Part shown: in pieces, positions 33,068-48,000 of the stretch | How the letters are laid out: every line of letters begins with the position of its first letter | Numbering within the stretch: the first letter of the stretch is position 1 | The notes under the pieces: generated by a model | What the model saw: the letters and a program-made list of their open reading frames with translations, nothing else | Database searches by the model: none | Told to the model about the DNA's origin: nothing | Source of the DNA: Sphingomonas_D zeicaulis | Lineage (GTDB): Bacteria; Pseudomonadota; Alphaproteobacteria; Sphingomonadales; Sphingomonadaceae | DNA length: 64,000 bases | Reading direction: 5' to 3' | NCBI RefSeq assembly: GCF_050433225.1 | Contig: NZ_JBNPXQ010000001.1 | Location: 806,001-870,000 of the forward strand | Program-made: the position numbers and the translations under genes

Positions 33068-36000
33068 TTACGGGTTCGACCGCGGACAGTTGGGCTGGCG
33101 CGGATCGGCGCGGCACTGTTCGGTCCACAGATCGTCATTGCCGGCGCCCGTCACCGGCTCGTCGATCAGCGGCTGGAAGCCAAACCGTTCGAAGTCCCGC
33201 AGTTCGATCAGCGGCGATTGCAGCGGCTGGACGGTCACCTGCGAGGGATCGGTGATATCCTGGATCACGTCCTGCACCGGGAAGTTGACGACGATCTGGC
33301 AGGCCGCGGTGTTGGCGATCAGGCAGCCGTTGATCGTCGATCCCTGATCGAACGCGCCCGGCAGGTCGCCATCGGCGCCGAGGATGCGGACGCGCGGGAT
33401 CAGGTCCAGCCCCGTGAAGAAGCCGTTGGTCGCCGGATCCACCTCGCGGCCGTTGATCACGATCCGGGTGGTGACGCCGCCGGTGCGGATGGTGAGGCCG
33501 CCGGTGCCGACGGTGAAGCCGCGGCGATCGGCGAGGACGCGGCTTTCGACGCCGCTGTTCTGGACGAAGAAGCCGTTGCCGGCATTCACCTCGAGCCCGC
33601 CTGCCTGGATCGCGCCACCCTCGTCCAGCGCGCCGTCATTGAGCGCGAGGCGTTCGTCGATCGCCGCCATGTCGGGTGCTGTGGCGATGTCTGCCAGCGC
33701 TTCCAGCGTGCCGACAAAGATGTCGTCGGAGGTGAGGATGAGGGTGCCGGCGAGGCCGCCGCTGCCGTTGAGCAGGATCGAGCCCGTCCGGCTGTCCACC
33801 TCCAGCGCATCGTCCGCGACCAGTTCGACGCGGTTGTCGGCGCCGAGGCCGGTGAACAGCGCATCGCCGACGACGCGCAGCTTGCCGGTGGTATCGATGC
33901 CGAAGGTGCCGCCGCTGCCGAGATTGCCGCCCTGCGTGCCCGCGCGCGAGGTGAGCGTGAAGGAGCCGACGATGACATCCGGCGTGCGCGACGAGCCGAC
34001 CGACTGGCCGCCCTGCGTCGCGACCGGCGGCGCGTGGATGAAGATGTCGTCGGAGAAGATCCGCGCGATTTCCGCCGCTGAAAGGTCGAAACCGGCATTG
34101 CCGCCGCTACCGCCGATGAAGGTGCGGCGCCCGCCGGTATTGGTGATGTCGACGAGCATGGTCTTGCCGATGGTGCCGACCCGGCCCTGCGCGCCGATCT
34201 CGATATCGTTGGAGCCCAAGGTGACGCTGGTGCCGTCCGCCAGTGCCGAGACGCGGATGAGATCGCCGGCATCGACCGCCAGCGCGCCGCGCGCGGTGAC
34301 GGCGCCGTTCAGCAGCACATCGTCGGCCGCGGTTATGGCGATATCGCCGGCGCCGTCGCCCGCGATCGTGGTCAGCGTGCCTGCGGTCACGCTGCCGCCG
34401 GTGCTGGCGAGTGCGATGCCGCCTGTGGCACTGCCGGCATCGATGGTGAGTGCGCCGCCCGCGTCAATGTCGATCGCGCCCGCGGTCGCGGTGGCGGAGC
34501 CGACGCGCAGCCCGCCGAGTGCGTTCAGCAACACGGCGCGGCCGAGCGCGGTGACGATGCCGTTGACCGCGATGTCGTCGGTCACCGCGATGTCGCCGTT
34601 CGCGGCGGTGAAGGCGGCGTTGCCGGCGGCGGCGAGGGTGCGGATGTCGATGCCGGTCGCCGCGTCGATCGCGGTATTGCCGCTGCCGGTCGCGCCGGTG
34701 ACGCGCACCGACTGCGCTGTGAAGCTGCCGCGGCCGTTGGCGGTGAGCATGTCGCCCGCGACGAAGCTGGTGCCGCTGATGTCGCCGTCGGCGTCGATGT
34801 CGATCGCGCCGAAGGCGGTGGCGCTGCCCACCGTCACCAGCCCGCCCGAGCCGATCAGGATGTTGCCCGCGCCGCCTTCGCCCCCATAGCCGCTCTCGCC
34901 GAGCGCCAGGATGGTGCCGAGCGTGACGTCGCCATCGGCATCGACGGTGAAGTCGCCGTCGCCGGCGGTACCATTGGTGATCGCAGCGGCGCCGAGGCTG
35001 GTGATGGAGACGTTGCTGCCAGCGCTGATCGTGCCGATCAGCAGCCCCTGCGCGCCGGCGCTGGCGCGCGCTTCATCGCCCGCCGAGACCGTGCCGATCG
35101 CGACCGCGAGGCCGGAGAGGATATCGACATCGTCGCCCGCGGTCACGCTGCCGCCATCGACGCCCTGCGATGCAATGCGCACGTCGCCGCCCGCATCGAG
35201 CGTGCCGAAATCGACGAAGCTGCCGGTGAGGATGTCGATGTCGAAGCCCGCCTCGGCGCCGAGGATCGTCGCCGATCCGCCGGTGGTGACCCCGATGCCG
35301 CCGCCTGCGACCAGCACCGCGCCGCCTTCGCCGAGCGCGTCTTCGCCGATGCCGCCGCCATTGCCGCCCGTGCCGCCAGTGCCGGCGAAGCCGGTCAGGT
35401 CGCCGCCAGCGTCGATGCCGATCGCGTCGAACGCGGTGAGGCTGCCGGCGAACACGTCGCCGCCCGCGCTGACGAAGATGTTGCTGCCGTCATTGCCGCC
35501 TTCGCCGCCATAGCCGCTCTCGGCGCCGGTGGTGACGATGCTGCCGAGGCTGACATCGCCGCCGGCATCGACGAGGAAATCGTCACCGGCGCTGCCGGCA
35601 TCGACGATGACCGTGGTGGTCGCGGTGAGGTCGACGCTGTAGCGCGCGAAGGCGCCGGCGAGATCGATCGCGCCGGCATCGACGATGATGTCGCCGCCGC
35701 TGGTGATCGTGCCCGCGGTCAGCGCACCGGGTACGGTGACGTCGAAATCGCCGCTCAGCGTGACGTTCTGCAAGGTCAGGTTGTTGCCGGTGGTGATCGC
35801 CAGATCCTGCGCATCGGTGATGTCGCTGAGGATGGTGACGTTGAAGCCGTCGAGGGTGAGCAGCCCGCCCGAGGACAGTGCGCCGACGGTGAGATCGCCC
35901 GCCGCGGTGAAGCTGCCACCCACCGCGGTGGCAATCGAACCGATTTGGATGTCCGATCCGCCCGATACGGTCGCCTGACCGCCAGCGGCGAGCGTCGCGA

Positions 36001-39000
36001 TATCGATGACGTCGTCGGCGGTGATCGTGAGCGTGGTGCCGGCGGTGATGATGTCACCGGTGAGCCCGCCGACCAGCATCTCGATCGAAGTTCCGGCTTC
36101 GATGCTGCCGAAGTCGAGCGCGCCGGTGCCTTGCGCGACGAAGGCGGTGCCCGCGCGCGCGGCGCCCAGCGTGACGTCACCGGTGGGAATCAGCACGATG
36201 CTGCCGCCGGCCTCCAGCGTGGCGGCGTTCAGCGTGCCGCCGGTCTGGATGCCGATGCTGCCGAACGCGTCGGCAGTGTCGATGCCGAGGTTGCCGGTGG
36301 CGATCAGCACGATGTTGCCGGGCAGGTTGCGCGCCGCACCGGTCGTCGTGATCGAACCCAGTACGGCATCGCCCGCGGTGACGCCGAAGTCGCCGCCGAC
36401 GGTGGCAGTCCCCAGCGTCACCGTGCCGGTGCTGTTGAGCGCGGCGCTGGTGCCTGCGGTCAGGCTGTCGAGCGTGAGCCCGGCGGCGCCCGCGTTGAAC
36501 ACCGAACTGGTGCCGGAGCGTGCAAGGTCGCCCGCGGTCGCGCCGGCCGAGGCGGATTCGATGCTGCGGCCCGCCACCAGGGTGCCGAATTCGAGGCCGC
36601 CGCCGATGTCGAAGTCGATCTCGTCGCCGGCATTGGCGCTTGCGATCAGCGCGTCGCCGCCCGTGGCCAGCTCGATGTCACCGCCCGAGACCAGCACCGC
36701 GCCACCTTCGCCGCGGCGGGTGGGGACGGGGAGGCCGGTAAGGCCGCCATCCGCCTCGATGCTGATATCGTCGAATGCCTGAAGGCGGCCGGCGACGACG
36801 CCGTCGCCTGCGGTGACGATGATGTTGCTGCCGGTGGGGCCGCCTTCGCCGCCATAGCCACTCTCGGCGCCGGTGGTGACGATGCTGCCGAGGCTGACCG
36901 CACCGCCGGCATCGACGAGGAAATCATCGCCGGCGCGGCCGGAGCCGACGGAGGCGGTGGTGATCGCGGTTAGGTCGACGCTGTAGCGCGCGAAGGCGCC
37001 GGCGAGGTCGATCGCGCCGGCATCGACGATGATGTCGCCGCCGCTGGTGACAATGCCCGCCGTCAGCGCACCGGGGACGGTGACGTCGAAGTCGCCCGTG
37101 AGCGTCACATCCTGCAGGGTCAGGTTGTTCTGCGTCGTGATCGCAAGCGCGTCGGCGTCGGTAATATCGCTGAGGACGGCGACGTTGAAGCCGTCGAGCG
37201 TCAGCAATCCGCCCGAAGCGAGAGCAGCGACGGTGAGGTCGCCGACCGCCGAGAAGCTGCCGCCGACCGGCGTCTCGATGCTGTTCACGGTCACGCCGGC
37301 GCCGCCAGTGACGCGCGCGAAATCCGCTGCGGCAAGGCTGCCGATCATGATGCCGCCATCGCCGTCGATCGCGATCTGGCCGGCGGAGTCGAGCGATGCC
37401 GCGGTCAGGCCGCCGCCGGCGGTGACGCCGATCGTCGCGCCATAGCCGAACTCGCTGCCGCTGGTGACGACCGAGCCGAGGACGACATCGCCTTCGGCCT
37501 GGATGCTGAAATTGCCGGCCGAACGGCCGTCGTCGAGGCGGATGCCGGCGAGGCTGGTGAGGCTGGCGGTGTTGCCCGCAGCCAGCGTGCCGATGGTGAT
37601 GCCGGTGCCGATCGCGCCGGCGCTGATGCCGATGCTGCCCGAGGCCGCCAGTTCGTCCAACGTCACCGCGCCATCGGCATCGATGCTGATCGAACCGCGG
37701 CTGACATCAATGGCATCGCCGGCCACGTCGGCGGCGGCGCCGATGGTGACGCCGTTGACCGCGGTGAAGGCGCCGAATTCGAGCGCGTCGGCGCCGATCC
37801 GGATGCTGCCGCCGGCGTCTGCGCTGGCGATCAGCTGGTTGCCGCCGGTCATCACCTCGATGTCGCCGCCGCCGACCAGCACCGATCCGCCTTCACCGCG
37901 CGCTTCGGGGTCGGGCACGCCGACCAGATCGCCTTCGCCGACGATGCTGATCGCATCGAAAGCGTTGAGGCTACCCGCGACAATATCGCCGCCCGCGGTG
38001 ACGATGATGTTGCTGCCGAAGCCGCCTTCGCCGCCATAGCCGCTTTCGGCGCCGGTGGTGACGATGCCGCCAAGGAAGACATCCCCGTCGGCGTCGACAA
38101 GGAAGTCGTCGCCGGCGCTGCCACTGCCGACAGAGATTCCGCCGGTCGCGGTGAGGTCGACGCTATAGCGCGCGAAGGCGCCGGCCAGATCGATCGACCC
38201 GGCGTCGATGAAGATCCCGCCGCCGCTGGTGATCGTGCCGGCGGTCAGCGCGCCGGGCACGGTGACGCCAAAGTCGCCGCCGAGCGTGACGTTCTGCAGG
38301 GTCAGGTTGTTGTCGGTGGTGATCACCAGATCCTGCGCATCGGTGATGTCGCTGAGGACGGTGACGTTGAAGCCATCGAGGCTGAGCAGGCCGCCCGAGG
38401 CAAGCGCGCCGACCGTCAGGTCGCCTGCGGCGGTGAAGCTGCCGCCCGCTGAGGTCTCGATCGAACCGATGCTGACGTCGGACCCGCCGGTGACGGTCGC
38501 TTGACCTCCGGCGGCGAGCGTTGCGATGTCGACGATGTCGTCGGCGGTGACCGCAAGCGTGGTGCCGGCAACGATGCTGTCGCCGGTGAGGCCGCCGACG
38601 ACCATCTCGATCGACGTGCCCGCCTCGATCGTGCCGAAGTCGAGCGCGCCGGTGCCCTGCGCGACGACGGCGGTGCCCGCACGTGCCGAACCCAGCGTCG
38701 CGTCGCCGGCCGGAACGAGAGCGATTCCGGCGCCGGCTTCGAGGGTGTTCGCCGTCAGCGTGCCGCCGGTCTGAATGCCGATGCTGCCAAAGGCATCGGC
38801 GTTGTCGATGCTGAGATCGCCCGTTGCGACCAGCACGATGTTGCCCGGCCGGGTACGCACGGCCCCAGTGGTGGTGATCGAGCCGAGCACGGCATCGCCG
38901 GCGTTGACGCCGAAATCGCCGCCGACGGTGGCGGTGCCTAGCCTCACCGTGCCGGTGCTGTTGAGCGCGGCGCTGTTGCCTGCGGTCAGGCTGTCAAGCG

Positions 39001-42000
39001 TCAGCCCGGCGGCACCCGCGTTGAAGACCGCGCTGGTGCCGGAGCGCGCAATGTCGCCCGCGGTCGCGCCGGCCGAGGCGGATTCGATGCTGCGGCCCGC
39101 CACCAATGTGCCGAATTCGAGGCCGCCGCCAATGTCGAAGTCGATCTCGCCACCGGCATTGGCGCTGGCGATCAGCGCATCGTCGCCGGTCGTCACCTCG
39201 ATATCGCCGCCCGACACCAGCACCGCGCCACCTTCGCCGCGGCGGGTGGGGACGGGGAGGCCGGTCAGGCCGCCGTCCGCTTCGATGCTGATATCGTCGA
39301 ACGCCTGAAGGCGGCCGGCGATGACACCGTCGCCCGCGGTGACGATGATGTTGCTGCCGGCGGGGCCGCCTTCGCCACCATAGCCGCTCTCGGCACCGGT
39401 GGTGACGATGCTGCCGAGGCTGACCGCACCGCCGGCATCGACGAGGAAATCATCGCCGGCGCGGCCGGAGCCGACGGAGGCGGTGGTGATCGCGGTTAGG
39501 TCGACGCTGTAGCGCGCGAAGGCGCCGGCGAGGTCGATCGCGCCGGCATCGACGATGATGTCGCCGCCGCTGGTGACAATGCCCGCCGTCAGCGCACCGG
39601 GGACGGTGACGTCGAAGTCGCCCGTGAGCGTCACATCCTGCAGGGTCAGGTTGTTCTGCGTCGTGATCGCAAGCGCGTCGGCGTCGGTAATATCGCTGAG
39701 GACGGCGACGTTGAAGCCGTCGAGCGTCAGCAATCCGCCCGAAGCGAGAGCACCGACGGTGAGGTCGCCGACCGCCGAGAAGCTGCCGCCGACCGGCGTC
39801 TCGATGCTGTTCACGGTCACGCCGGCGCCGCCAGTGACGCGCGCGAAATCCGCTGCGGCAAGGCTGCCGATCATGATGCCGCCATCGCCGTCGATCGCGA
39901 TCTGGCCGGCGGAATCGAGCGACTCCGCGGTCAGGCCGCCGCCGGCGGTGACGCCGATCGTCGCGCCATAGCCGAACTCGCTGCCGCTGGTGACGACCGA
40001 GCCGAGCACGACATCGCCTTCGGCCTGGAAGGTGAAATTGCCCGTCGAACGCCCGTCGTCGAGGCGGATGCCGGCGAGGCTGGTCAGGCTGGCGGTGTTG
40101 CCCGCAGCCAGCGTGCCGATGGTGATGCCGGTGCCGATCGCGCCGGCGCTGATGCCGATGCTGCCCGAGGCCGCCAGTTCGTCCAACGTCACGCCGCCAT
40201 CGGCATCGATGCCGATGGCGCCGCCGCTGACGTCGATCGCATCGCCGGCGACATCCGCCGCCGTGCCGATGGTGACGCCGTTGACCGCAGTGAAGGTGCC
40301 GAACTCAAGCGCATCTGCGCCGATCCGAATGCTGCCGCCGGCGTCCGCGCTGGCGATCAACTGGTCGCCGCCGGTCATCACGTCGATGTCGCCGCCGGCG
40401 ACCAGCACCGACCCGCCTTCGCCGCGCGAGTCGGGCTCGGGCACGCCGACCAGGCCGCCCTCGCCGATGATGCTGATCGCGTCGAAGGCGTTGAGGCTGC
40501 CCGCGACAATATCGCCGCCTGCGGTGACGATGATGTTGCTGCCGAAGCCGCCTTCGCCGCCGTAACCGCTTTCGGCACCGGTGGTGAGGATGCTGCCGAG
40601 GAAGACGTCACCGCCGGCATCGACGAGGAAGTCGTCACCGGCGCGGCCGCTGCCGACCGAGATGCCGCGGGTCGCGGTGAGGTCGACGCTGTAGCGCGCG
40701 AAGGCGCCGGCGAGATCGATCGCGCCAGCATCGACGACAATGTCGCCACCGCTGGTGATCGTGCCCGCCGTCAGCGCGCCCGGAACGGTGACCGCGAAAT
40801 TGCCCGCCAAGGTCACGTTCTGCAAGGTCAGATTGTTCTGCGTCGTGATCGACAGGATGTTGGCGTCGGTGATGTCGCTGAGGACGGTGACGTTGAAGCC
40901 GTTGAGCGTCAGCAGGCCGCCCGAGTTGAGAGCGCCGACCGTGAGGTCCGCCGCAGCGTCGAAAAGGCCGCCTACGGGCGTGTTGATCTGGCCGATCCGG
41001 ATCACGCCGATGTCGGTCGTCACCTGCGCAAAGCCGCCGGCGCTCAGCGTGTCGATGTCGATCGCGCCGGCCAGCGACCGCGCGGTGAAAGCGGTGCCGG
41101 ATTGCGCGATGGTCAGGTCGATCAGCCCCTCTGCGATGATGTCGGTTGCGCCGCCCGAGCGGATCGTACCCAGCGTGATCGCACTGCCATCGAGCGAGAG
41201 GGTGGTCGCGGCAGCGAGAGATCCGCCGCCGATGTTGCCCGCGGTCACGTCGATCGCGCCCGCGCTGCTGGCGATGTCGCCCAGCGTCACATTGGCGTCG
41301 GTCTGGATCGTGACGTCGCCCACGGTCCGCGCGAGGTCGATCGTACCGCCGCCGCCGCTGACGAGCAGGCTGTTCGCCGTCAGCGATCCAAGGTCGAAAT
41401 TGCCCGCGGCGACGCTTACCGCGCCACCGGCGACGAGGCTGTCGATCGTCACATCCTCGGGCGTGCCGATGGTGATACCGGTGCCCGCCGTCGCGGCGTC
41501 ACCGGCGATGTCGCCGGTCGCGGTGAAGGCGATGGTGGTGCCCGCATCGAGCGTGCCGAATTCGAGGTCGTCGCTGGCGATCGCGATCGAGAGCCCCGCA
41601 TCGGCGCTGGCGATCAGCGCGCTGCCGGTCGTCGTGACTGCGATATCGTCGCCCGCGGCGAGCACCGCACCACCTTCGCCGCGTCCAGCGACCGGCGGGT
41701 TGCCGGTGAGCGCAGCGGCGTCGACCGTCAGCCGATCGAACGCGTCGAGGCTGCGCGCCCGCACGGTGCCGAGCGTGAAGATATCGATATTGCTGCCGAC
41801 ACCGCCTTCGCCGCCATAGCCGGTTTCCGCGCCGGTGGCGGTGATCGCACCCAGCGTCACGTCGCCGCCGGCGTCGATCAGGAAATCATCGCCCGCGCTG
41901 CCCGCGCCGACGGCGACAGTGCTGCTCGCCGAGAGATTGACCGAATAGCGCGCGAAGGCGCCGGCGAGGTCGATCTGCGAGGCGGAGATGAGGATTTCGC

Positions 42001-45000
42001 CGCCGCTGGTGATCGTGCCGGCGTCGATCGCGCCCGGCACGACGACGTCGAAATCGCCCGCCAGGGTCACGTTCTGCAAGGTCAGGTCGTTCTGCGTCGT
42101 GATCGCCAGTTCATCGGCATCGGTGATGTCGCTGAGAACGGTGACGTTGAAGCCGTTGAGGCTGAGCAACCCGCCTGACTGGAGGCCGCCGACGGTCAGG
42201 TCGCCGCCCGCGGAGAAGCTGCCGCCGAGCGGGGTGACGATCGAATCGATTTGGACGATGCCGCCGCCGGTGACGGTTGCCAGCCCATCCGACGACAGCG
42301 TGGTGAGGATCACGTCGCCCGCGTCGATATCGGTGACGCCGCCCGACAGGATCGTGCCTCCGTTGAGCCCGCCGACGAGGTCGATGCTGGTCTGGAGCCC
42401 GGCATCGATCGTCGTGAAGGTAAGCGCGCCACCGCCTTGTGCCAGGAAGACGCCGGCGGCCGTCGCGCTGTCGACCGTCGCGTCGCCGCCGAACACCAGC
42501 AGCACATTGGCGCCGGCGTCCAGCGTGCCGGCACCGACATTGCCGGCGGCCTGCAGTGCGACGCTGCCGAACGCATCGGCCTGATCGACCTCCACACCGC
42601 TCCCGGTCGCGATCAGCACGATATTGCCGGGCGCACCGGTGGCGCCGGTTGTCGTGACGATGCTCGCGGTCACGCTGGCGCCCTGTGCGCCGAAATCGCC
42701 GCCGGCGCGGCCGGCGCCGAACGAGACCGCGCCGGTGCTGTTGAGCGCCGCGCTGGTGCCGGTGATGACGCTGCCCAGCCGCAGCCCGGCCAGTCCGGAC
42801 TGGAGGAAGGCGCTGGTCCCGGCGGTCACGCTGTCACCCACGGTGCCGTCGCCCGACGCCGTTTCGATGCTGCGGACGGCGTTAAGCGTGCCGAATTCGA
42901 GGCTGCCGCCGATGACGAGGTCGATCTCGTCGCCCGCATCCGCGCTCAGAATCTGCGCGTCGACGCCGGTGGTGACGTCGATATCGGTGCCAGCGACGAG
43001 CACCGCGCCGACAATGTCGGGGGCGTTGGGATCGGGCAGGCCGACCAGATTGCCGAGCACGTCGACGGTGACGCGGCCGAACGCGTCGAGCGTGCCCACG
43101 CTCGCGCTGCCATTGGCGTTGACGGTGATGTTGCCATAGCCCGTCTCGCCGGTGGTCGTGACCGTCCGCAGCGCGACATCGCCCAGCGCGGAGAAGAAGG
43201 CGTTGCCGCCCGCCTGGGCGGTGGTGCCGTCGATATTGCCGCCCAGCGCGCTGATCGCGCCGCCGGCGATGATCGTGTCGAATACCAGCGCGCCCGAGTG
43301 CGCGTTGATGCTGGTGCTGCCGGTGGAGACTATGCGCGAGCCCGGCCCGGCGATGAAGCCGGTGAAGGATTCGGCGGTGATGCTGCCGGCCTGGATGGTG
43401 ACAAAGGGATCGCCGGTGCCGAGCGGATCGGCCTGCGTCACCGCGATGTCGGCATTGGTGAACATGTTCAGCGCGCCGCCGACCGCAAGGCCGCCGGCAC
43501 CCGAGCCTTCGATGCGAATCTGGCCGCCGACATCGATCGTGGCATCGCCGGTCACGCGCACCGGACCATCGGCGCTGTAAAGCTGGAAGCCGCCGCCGCC
43601 GAACGGGCCGGCCTGCGCATCGAGGCTGGCGAGCAGCAGCGATCCTGCCGGATTGGTCGCGGTGTCGCGGATCGAGATCAACCCACCGATCGATGCCCCC
43701 GGTTGCGCGCCGCCGGCACCGGTGCCGGTTGCGGTCAGCGTCGTCGCGCCAAAGGTCATGCTGCCGGCCAGCACATTGTCGCTCACGCTGAGCGCGGCGG
43801 CGCCGCCCGTGCCGCTGCCGCTCAATGCCTGCAGCTTGGTGACGCCGAAGATCGGCGGCACTTCGCCCGGCACGCCCGGGAAGGTGGCGCCGGTGCCACC
43901 AAGGCCGCCAAGGGCGGCAATGGCGTTGGCGTTGAGCGTGAGGCCCGGCCCCGTCACCGAACCGCCCGCGACGCCGATCCGCGCGGTGCCGCCGGTGGCC
44001 GCGCCGCCGATGCCGCCGAAGCCGCCGGTATCGCCGAAATCGGTGCCGTCCGCGCCGATGCCGCCGGCGCCGCCGGTGGCGCGCGCGGTGATTGTGTAGC
44101 GCGCCAGCGGATCGCCGAAGACCGAATTGTCGAAGATCAGCGCGGCATCCTCGACGCTGACCGCCGAGGTGCCGCCGATGGCGATGCCGCCGACGCCGCC
44201 ATTGCCGCCGATCGCGGCGACCGACCCGTCACCGGCGGCGCCGGCCACGGCATCGGTCGAGAGCGTGACGATGCCGAGCGTCAGCCGCGTATCGGCGGTC
44301 TGCGCACGGATCGTCGCAGTGCCGCCGGTCGCATTGCCGCCATCGCCACCCGCGCCGCCGAAGCCCAGCGAGTCGGCGCCGGTCCCCGCGGTCGCGGTCG
44401 CCAGCACCTGCAGGTTGGCGAGCGCCAGTTCCGAATGGACGGCATCGAACAAGGCGGTGCCGCCTACCGCGCTGCCGCCGGCACCGCCCTCGATCCCCGT
44501 CGCGCCGTCGCCGCCGACGGCGCTGGCGTCGACGATCGTCGCGCCCAGATCGATGCCGTCAAAGGCGATCGTGACCGACGTACTGCCGCCGGTCGCGTCG
44601 CCACCCGAGCCGGGGCCGCCGAGTGCGAAGGGCGAAAAGCCCCCTGGTCCCTCCACCAGGGTACCGCCGAAATCGACGAAAGTCCCGCCGGCGCCACCGC
44701 GCGCGGCCGTGCTCGCGGTCAGGCTGCCGACAGAGATCAGATCGGTCGCGTCGATGCCGCCGGCGATGTTGATCGTGACGATGCCGCCCGCGCCGTTGCC
44801 GCCGCCACCGTTCTGATCGGCGAAACCATAGTTATCGCCATAGCCGCTGTCGAAATAGCCGACATCGCCGCCGACGCCGCCAAAGCCCATGGCGAGCACT
44901 GAAAGCTCACCAATATCGGCGAGTGTGCCCTGTCCGATCGTGAAGCGCAGCGTGCCGCCCAGGCCGTCGCCGCCTTCGCCGGCATCCGCCTCGAACGCAT

Positions 45001-48000
45001 CGCCACCTTCGCCACCATAGCCCGCGGCGCTGAGATTGACGGTGTCGCTTGAGAAGCTGCCCCCGAGTATGTCGAACAGCACGCTGCCGCCGCGGCCGAC
45101 CCCGCCCGTCGCGCCACTTACCGCGGTGCCGCCGGTTCCATCCGCGATCAGGCCGATCGTGCCGATATCGACCGTGCCGTCGGTCGTGATCGCGATGCCG
45201 CCGCCGTTTCCGGTGCCGCCGACGAAATCGCCGAACGCCGCGCCGCCAAAGCCCCTCGCGGAGACGCTGAGGCCCGCCCCGGTGATGCTTGCGCCCAGCG
45301 CGCTGATCCGCACTGTGCCGCCATTGCCGATCCCGCCGTCTCCGTTGGAGAAGCCACCTTCACCGCTGTAGGGGCTGCCGCCGTTAGCGATGAGGTCAAG
45401 CGACCCGAACGACAGCGCGCCGCCGTTCAGGTCGAGACTGATCAGGCCGCCGAACGCGCCTGGCCCCGTCACGCCTTCCGCCTGCGCACTGCCGGCATCG
45501 CCGCTGGCATCGATCCGCGCGCTCTCTCCCAGCGCAAGGGTGCTGCCTTGGGAGAAGATGCGGACGATGCCGCCATTGCCGGCACCGGGCCGCGCCGTCG
45601 GCAAGCCGCCAGGATCCCGGTTGAGGCCTGAGCCGCCTGTGCCGCCGGCATCGATCTCGGTGCGGGTGCCGACCAGCAGCGATGCGCCGCCGCCCGCTTG
45701 GAGCGTGACGGAGCCGCCGTTGCCGACCCCGCCTGCGCCCACGCCGGATCCCGCGAAGGCAACCGCCGATGCATAGAATTCATCCGTGCCGAGCAGCCCG
45801 CCATCGAGCGTCAAGCCGATATCGCCGCCCATCGCGTTCCGGCCGACGCCGGCATAGCTCGACGTGTAGCCATCGGCGCGCAGCGACAATGCCGTGCCGG
45901 CCGCCACCTCGCCGCCCGGGCCGACATTCACGCTGATGCTGCCGCCGGTGGCGGTGCCCAGGCCAGTTGCCGCATAGCTATTCGCGCTGGCGCCGATCGA
46001 GATGCCGCCGGCCGACGTCAATGTCCCGTCCGCGACCGAGAGCGTGATGTCGCCGCCGATGGCCGAGCCGGCCGCACTGGTCTCACTGCCGAAATTGCCC
46101 GGCGCCTCGGCGTCGGCGAACAAGGAGAGCTGATTGATCGTCGCGTCGCCGCCATCGAGCGACGTAGCGATGGTCCCCGCTGTCGCGGCGCCGGACAGGG
46201 ACGCGCCGACTCCGCCGGTAGCGCCGGCATTGACCCGCATCGTGCCAGGCACGGACAGCAGACCGCCATCGACTGTGATCGCCGCATCGCCGCCGGTCGC
46301 GGCGCCGCCCGTTGCGGATGGCAGGCGGAAGTCACCGCCGCCCGTGCCGCTGCTGTCGAGCAGAAGTGCCACGCCTTCGGCCGTGCCGCGAAGATTGGCG
46401 TTGAACCGGGAATCGCCGTTTAGTGCGAGGCTGGTCGTGCCGCCCGCACCGACGCCGCCGGTCGTCGCGCCAAAGCCACCGCGACCGGCCGCCGAGATGC
46501 TGACTTCACGATTGACGGCGATGTCTCCGTCGGTAAGCGAGACGCTGGCGCTGCCGCCGCGGCCGGCCCCGCCCAGGTCGGTGCCGCTGCCGCCGATGCC
46601 GTCAGCCACCACATAAAGGCTGTCGACGCTGATCCTTGTCCCCGTGACGTCGACCGAGGCGGTGCCGCCGATGCCGGCGCCGCCCGGCCCGGGAACCTGG
46701 CCGGCGCTGAGGCCGAGGCCGCTGGCGTCGACCGTAAGCTGGCCGCTGACGAAGAGGCCGCCATAGCCGGTCTCATTGCCCAGCGCGCTGATCGTCGCGC
46801 GTTGCGAGCCGGTGCCCGTGCCGGTCGCGCGCAAGGTGAGGTCACCGAAGGCGGAGATCGATTCATTGGCGTTTTCGGTGGCCGCGACCACCGAATTGAC
46901 CGCGGTCAGCGTGGCATCGGCGTCGAAACGCACGCGGCCGGCGCCGGCGGGGCCGCCCGGATTGACGAGGATCGAGTCCGACGCATTGGCGGTAAGACGC
47001 GACAGGAAGGCGCTGTTGCCGATCTCGATATTGCCGTCACCGGTGGCGCTGGCGGTATCGACGACATCGCCGCTGACCGTGGCATAGCCCGCCGACAGCA
47101 CGACGACGCCATTTTCCACCGCGACGCTGGACGCGGGTTCATAGCCGATCGTGCCGCCGAGCAGCATCGACACCGCATCATTCTTGGCGACCGCCGCCAT
47201 ATAGATGCGGTGATTGTCGGTGGCCGCGCCGGTGGAGGCGGGGCCGGTGGTGGTGCCGCCATGGGTGATGGCATTCTCCACCGTGGTGCCGGTGACGAAG
47301 CGGATGTCGAACAGGCCGTTGTTGATCGTCACATCGGCCGCCTCGGCGGCGATATAGGCGGCGGATCCATCGACCTGGACATTGCCGTTCTGAACGATGC
47401 GCGGCGCGACCAGCGCGACATAGCTGTTGGTCGCCAGTGCGCGGATGCGCGCGCCGGCATCGATCTGCACGGCGGACTGGCTGTTTTCGGCGCCGCGGAA
47501 GCGGATCTCGCCGCCGCGGCCAAAGAGGCCGCCGGTGGTGTCGATATCGTTGGTGGTCAGCAGCAGGCTGCCGACGTCGAACAGGCTGTTGGCGCCGGCG
47601 ATGATGCCGCCGGGGCTGTAGAACCACACCGAACCGCCCGTCACCGGTGCGCCGGCGGGCGAACGGACTTGGCTGCGCACGGTGCCGTCGAGACGGATTC
47701 CGCGCGTCTGGTCGGTCGGCACGATGCGGTTGAGGACGACGAAATTGCTGACTTCACCGCTGGTGAACAGGCCGGTGCGGCCTTCCGGCAGGAAGTTGAT
47801 CGGCCCAGTGCCGCCCTCACTGTCCAGCCGCCAGTCGATCACCGCCTGGCTGCTGTTTACCGTGATCGTATCCTGCGTGCCGCTCTGGTTGATCGACGCG
47901 CTGCCGAGCGCGATCGAACCCGTGCCCTGGAACGATTTGTCGGGAGAGACTTGCGCGCGTGCGCGGGGCGCCTGCGTCACCGCGACCAGTGCAACCGCGA

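Noticed and set aside
35700..42005. The regular repeats looked at first like a CRISPR array or satellite
   Set aside because: The period is hundreds of codons, the frame stays open, and there are no short identical repeats with unique spacers. No cas genes are in the window.
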